Below are positions 61,879 through 64,000 of a DNA stretch of 64,000 nt, in pieces (position 1 is the stretch's first letter; each line of letters begins with the position of its first letter). Origin of the DNA: Argentina anserina (taxonomy: Eukaryota > Streptophyta > Magnoliopsida > Rosales > Rosaceae); the NCBI RefSeq assembly GCF_933775445.1, contig NC_065877.1, positions 17,174,001 through 17,238,000 of the forward strand, in the 5' to 3' direction. The notes beneath the pieces are model-generated. The model was given only the letters and a program-made list of their open reading frames with translations, did no database searches and was not told the DNA's origin. Position numbers and translations under genes: made by a program.

Positions 61879-63570
61879 CAATTTTAATTTCTTATATATA
61901 TCTTGCATGTTGTTTTATTGCTATTTACTTACTTGATCTTTAATTGGTTCCTTACGTGTTCATGTCCTTATCTCCTAAGTTTGAAAAAGGTTTACAAATG
62001 ATTCTAGAGGCCACCGATCAAGAGACTCCCATTGGGATTGGACAAAAGTTCAAGACTTGTGCATCTACTAGTTTGTTTGGGGAAGATTCAAGTGATTCAA
62101 GTGAGAATGTGGAAAGTCTGGAATTGGTGGTTAATGACCTAGCTACCTTTGAGAGGTTGTTCAATTTTGACAAAGAGGCACGAAAATGGAATCCTAATTT
62201 TGGTCCGAGAATATACAAGATAGTCATGGCGGATGGTGAACCAAGGGATGAGTTGAGAGAGCAAAGGCCTATCCGAGATTGTGTCTTGCCTACACTTTCT
62301 ACACACTCAAGATGCATAGTGCTTCCTCCATGTGCATCATCTTTTGAGATCAAGCCTAGTTTTCTTCAAACCTTGCCAACATTCTATGGGTTACCGAACA
62401 ATGATCCTTATCACCACTTAAGTGAGTTTGAGGATGCATGCGCAATTTTAATTTCTTATATATATCTTGCATGTTGTTTTATTGCTATTTACTTACTTGA
62501 TCTTTAATTGGTTCCTTACGTGTTCATGTCCTTATCTCCTAAGTTTGAAAAAGGTTTACAAATGATTCTAGAGGCCACCGATCAAGAGACTCCCATTGGG
62601 ATTGGACAAAAGTTCAAGACTTGTGCATCTACTAGTTTGTTTGGGGAAGATTCAAGTGATTCAAGTGAGAATGTGGAAAGTCTGGAATTGGTGGTTAATG
62701 ACCTAGCTACCTTTGAGAGGTTGTTCAATTTTGACAAAGAGGCACGAAAATGGAATCCTAATTTTGGTCCGAGAATATACAAGATAGTCATGGCGGATGG
62801 TGAACCAAGGGATGAGTTGAGAGAGCAAAGGCCTATCCGAGATTGTGTCTTGCCTACACTTTCTACACACTCAAGATGCATAGTGCTTCCTCCATGTGCA
62901 TCATCTTTTGAGATCAAGCCTAGTTTTCTTCAAACCTTGCCAACATTCTATGGGTTACCGAACAATGATCCTTATCACCACTTAAGTGAGTTTGAGGATG
63001 CATGCGCAATTTTAATTTCTTATATATATCTTGCATGTTGTTTTATTGCTATTTACTTACTTGATCTTTAATTGGTTCCTTACGTGTTCATGTCCTTATC
63101 TCCTAAGTTTGAAAAAGGTTTACAAATGATTCTAGAGGCCACCGATCAAGAGACTCCCATTGGGATTGGACAAAAGTTCAAGACTTGTGCATCTACTAGT
63201 TTGTTTGGGGAAGATTCAAGTGATTCAAGTGAGAATGTGGAAAGTCTGGAATTGGTGGTTAATGACCTAGCTACCTTTGAGAGGTTGTTCAATTTTGACA
63301 AAGAGGCACGAAAATGAAATCCTAATTTTGGTCCGAGAATATACAAGATAGTCATGGCGGATGGTGAACCAAGGGATGAGTTGAGAGAGCAAAGGCCTAT
63401 CCGAGATTGTGTCTTGCCTACACTTTCTACACACTCAAGATGCATAGTGCTTCCTCCATGTGCATCATCTTTTGAGATCAAGCCTAGTTTTCTTCAAACC
63501 TTGCCAACATTCTATGGGTTACCGAACAATGATCCTTATCACCACTTAAGTGAGTTTGAGGATGCATGCG
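61879..63570 (+). repeat. Three tandem copies of a 564-bp segment covering the gag start
   Basis: Units 61879-62442, 62443-63006 and 63007-63570 look almost identical base for base. Each begins in the leader (CAATTTTAATTTCTTATATA), includes the presumed gag start (ATG at 61959/62523/63087, MSLSPKFEKG...) and ends at GAGGATGCATGCG. The unit is 188 codons, but the leader part has an in-frame TAA, so copies 1 and 2 end as truncated 187-codon frames. Copy 3 has TGG to TGA at 63315-63317. Confidence 0.92.
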
Positions 63571-64000
63571 CAAATATCAAACTCAATGGCATGAAGGAAG
63601 AAGCGCTCAAGCTCCGGTTATTTCCTTGCTCCCTTAAGGAAAAGGCGAGGATGTGGTTGAACAAGCTCCCATCCAATAGTATTGGTTCATGGGAAGATAT
63701 GCAAAAGAAGTTTATTATGAAGTACTCCCCTCCTCAAAAGGCTAATGCAAGAAGAACCAACTTGATGACCATTGAGGAGCAAGATGAGCTCTTTCATGAG
63801 ACGTGGGAGAAGTTCAAGGATATTGAGCTTAGTTGCCCTAATCATGGCTAATCTCAAAATATGCTTATGAGCCTATTCTATCAAGGCTTGACATCTGAGA
63901 CTCAAAGGAAGGTTGATAATGCAAGCAATGGTGATTTCATGGACTTAGTGGCGGATGAAGCCCATCGAGTATTAGAGAAGCTTGCGGAGCGGTCTCAATT
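63072..64000 (+). pseudogene. gag of the right-hand gypsy element (partial, with stops)
   Basis: After the TGA at 63315 the frame continues: MADGEPRDELREQRPIRD, CIVLPPCASSFEIKPSF, LPTFYGLPNNDPYHHLSEFE, then the capsid core LKLRLFPCSLKEKARMWLNK, SIGSWEDMQKKFIMKYSPP and ELFHETWEKFKDIELSCP. A TAA at 63849-63851 follows HG, and the same frame then continues LMSLFYQGLTSETQRK to the window end. This is the Athila/Tat-type gag signature (retrotransposon gag, PF03732-like). Role: RNA packaging particle. Two stops make this copy non-functional unless the upstream copies compensate, which is unlikely. Confidence 0.8.

Larger units (their letters stand above)
58960..64000 (+). mobile_element. Ty3/gypsy (OTA/Athila-like) retrotransposon, 5' part, runs off the right edge
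   Basis: 5' LTR 58960-60979, tRNA-Asp primer site 60986-61003, leader 61004-61878, a triplicated 564-bp segment 61879-63570, and gag capsid region to the window end. The LTR is the same family as the solo LTR at 9669-11402. Gag keeps its reading frame for long stretches, so this copy is younger than the one at 19475. Pol and 3' LTR lie outside. Confidence 0.85.

Noticed and set aside
61944..63071. Two separate 187-residue host proteins with identical sequence
   Set aside because: They are copies of a tandem 564-bp segment covering the leader and start of gag; the frames end in leader sequence.

Overview
The window looks like eudicot nuclear DNA: AT-rich, with a plant-specific gene, long intergenic spaces, LTR retrotransposons using the plant tRNA-Asp primer site, a Cassandra LTR carrying 5S rRNA-like sequence, hAT, CACTA and Mutator-like DNA transposons, and a satellite-like array. 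The species cannot be named from sequence alone. No bacterial-type system (operon, CRISPR, phage) is present. Only one intact host gene is visible; about 80 percent of the rest can be assigned to mobile or repetitive DNA.  Layout. 1-246: end of a CACTA element running off the left edge. 1904-5881 (minus): two-exon gene for a large calmodulin-binding protein of the PICBP type (1283 aa, two plant calmodulin-binding domains, GC-AG intron). 7119-7545: fragment of a G-type lectin S-receptor-like kinase. 7690-11471: three Mutator-like TIR elements, one containing another and also a solo LTR with perfect target duplication. 11606-19474: LTR fragments and a solo LTR. 19475-27660: decayed Ty3/gypsy element (5'-truncated LTR, gag, protease, RT-RNase H, integrase, 3' noncoding) abutting a minus-strand hAT transposase pseudogene (27661-33740). 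A 3.8 kb solo LTR splits the hAT gene and itself holds the Cassandra LTR. 36165-47018: a nest of LTRs; one LTR contains a second of the same family, which contains a 6 kb minus-strand non-autonomous LTR element with two LTRs and a primer-binding site; a CACTA end is also inserted. 47019-48300: another LTR. 48600-53699: tandem array with a period near 730 bp, interrupted by a 0.8 kb MITE. 53700-57960: probable PIF/Harbinger-like element split by a solo LTR with perfect target duplication. 58960-64000: 5' LTR, primer site and gag of a younger Ty3/gypsy element leaving the right edge, with a near-identical 564 bp triplication at the start of gag.  How it fits together. Only the calmodulin-binding gene is likely to serve the plant (calcium signalling). 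The rest records successive insertions: target-site duplications, reading frames resumed across insertions and LTR comparisons give a relative order of events. One LTR family (ends TGATA...) occurs five times as full, solo and truncated copies, and its coding copy (19475-27660) shares 3' noncoding sequence with the gutted copy at 36815-42835, so it is a plausible relative of the copy that moved the gutted one.
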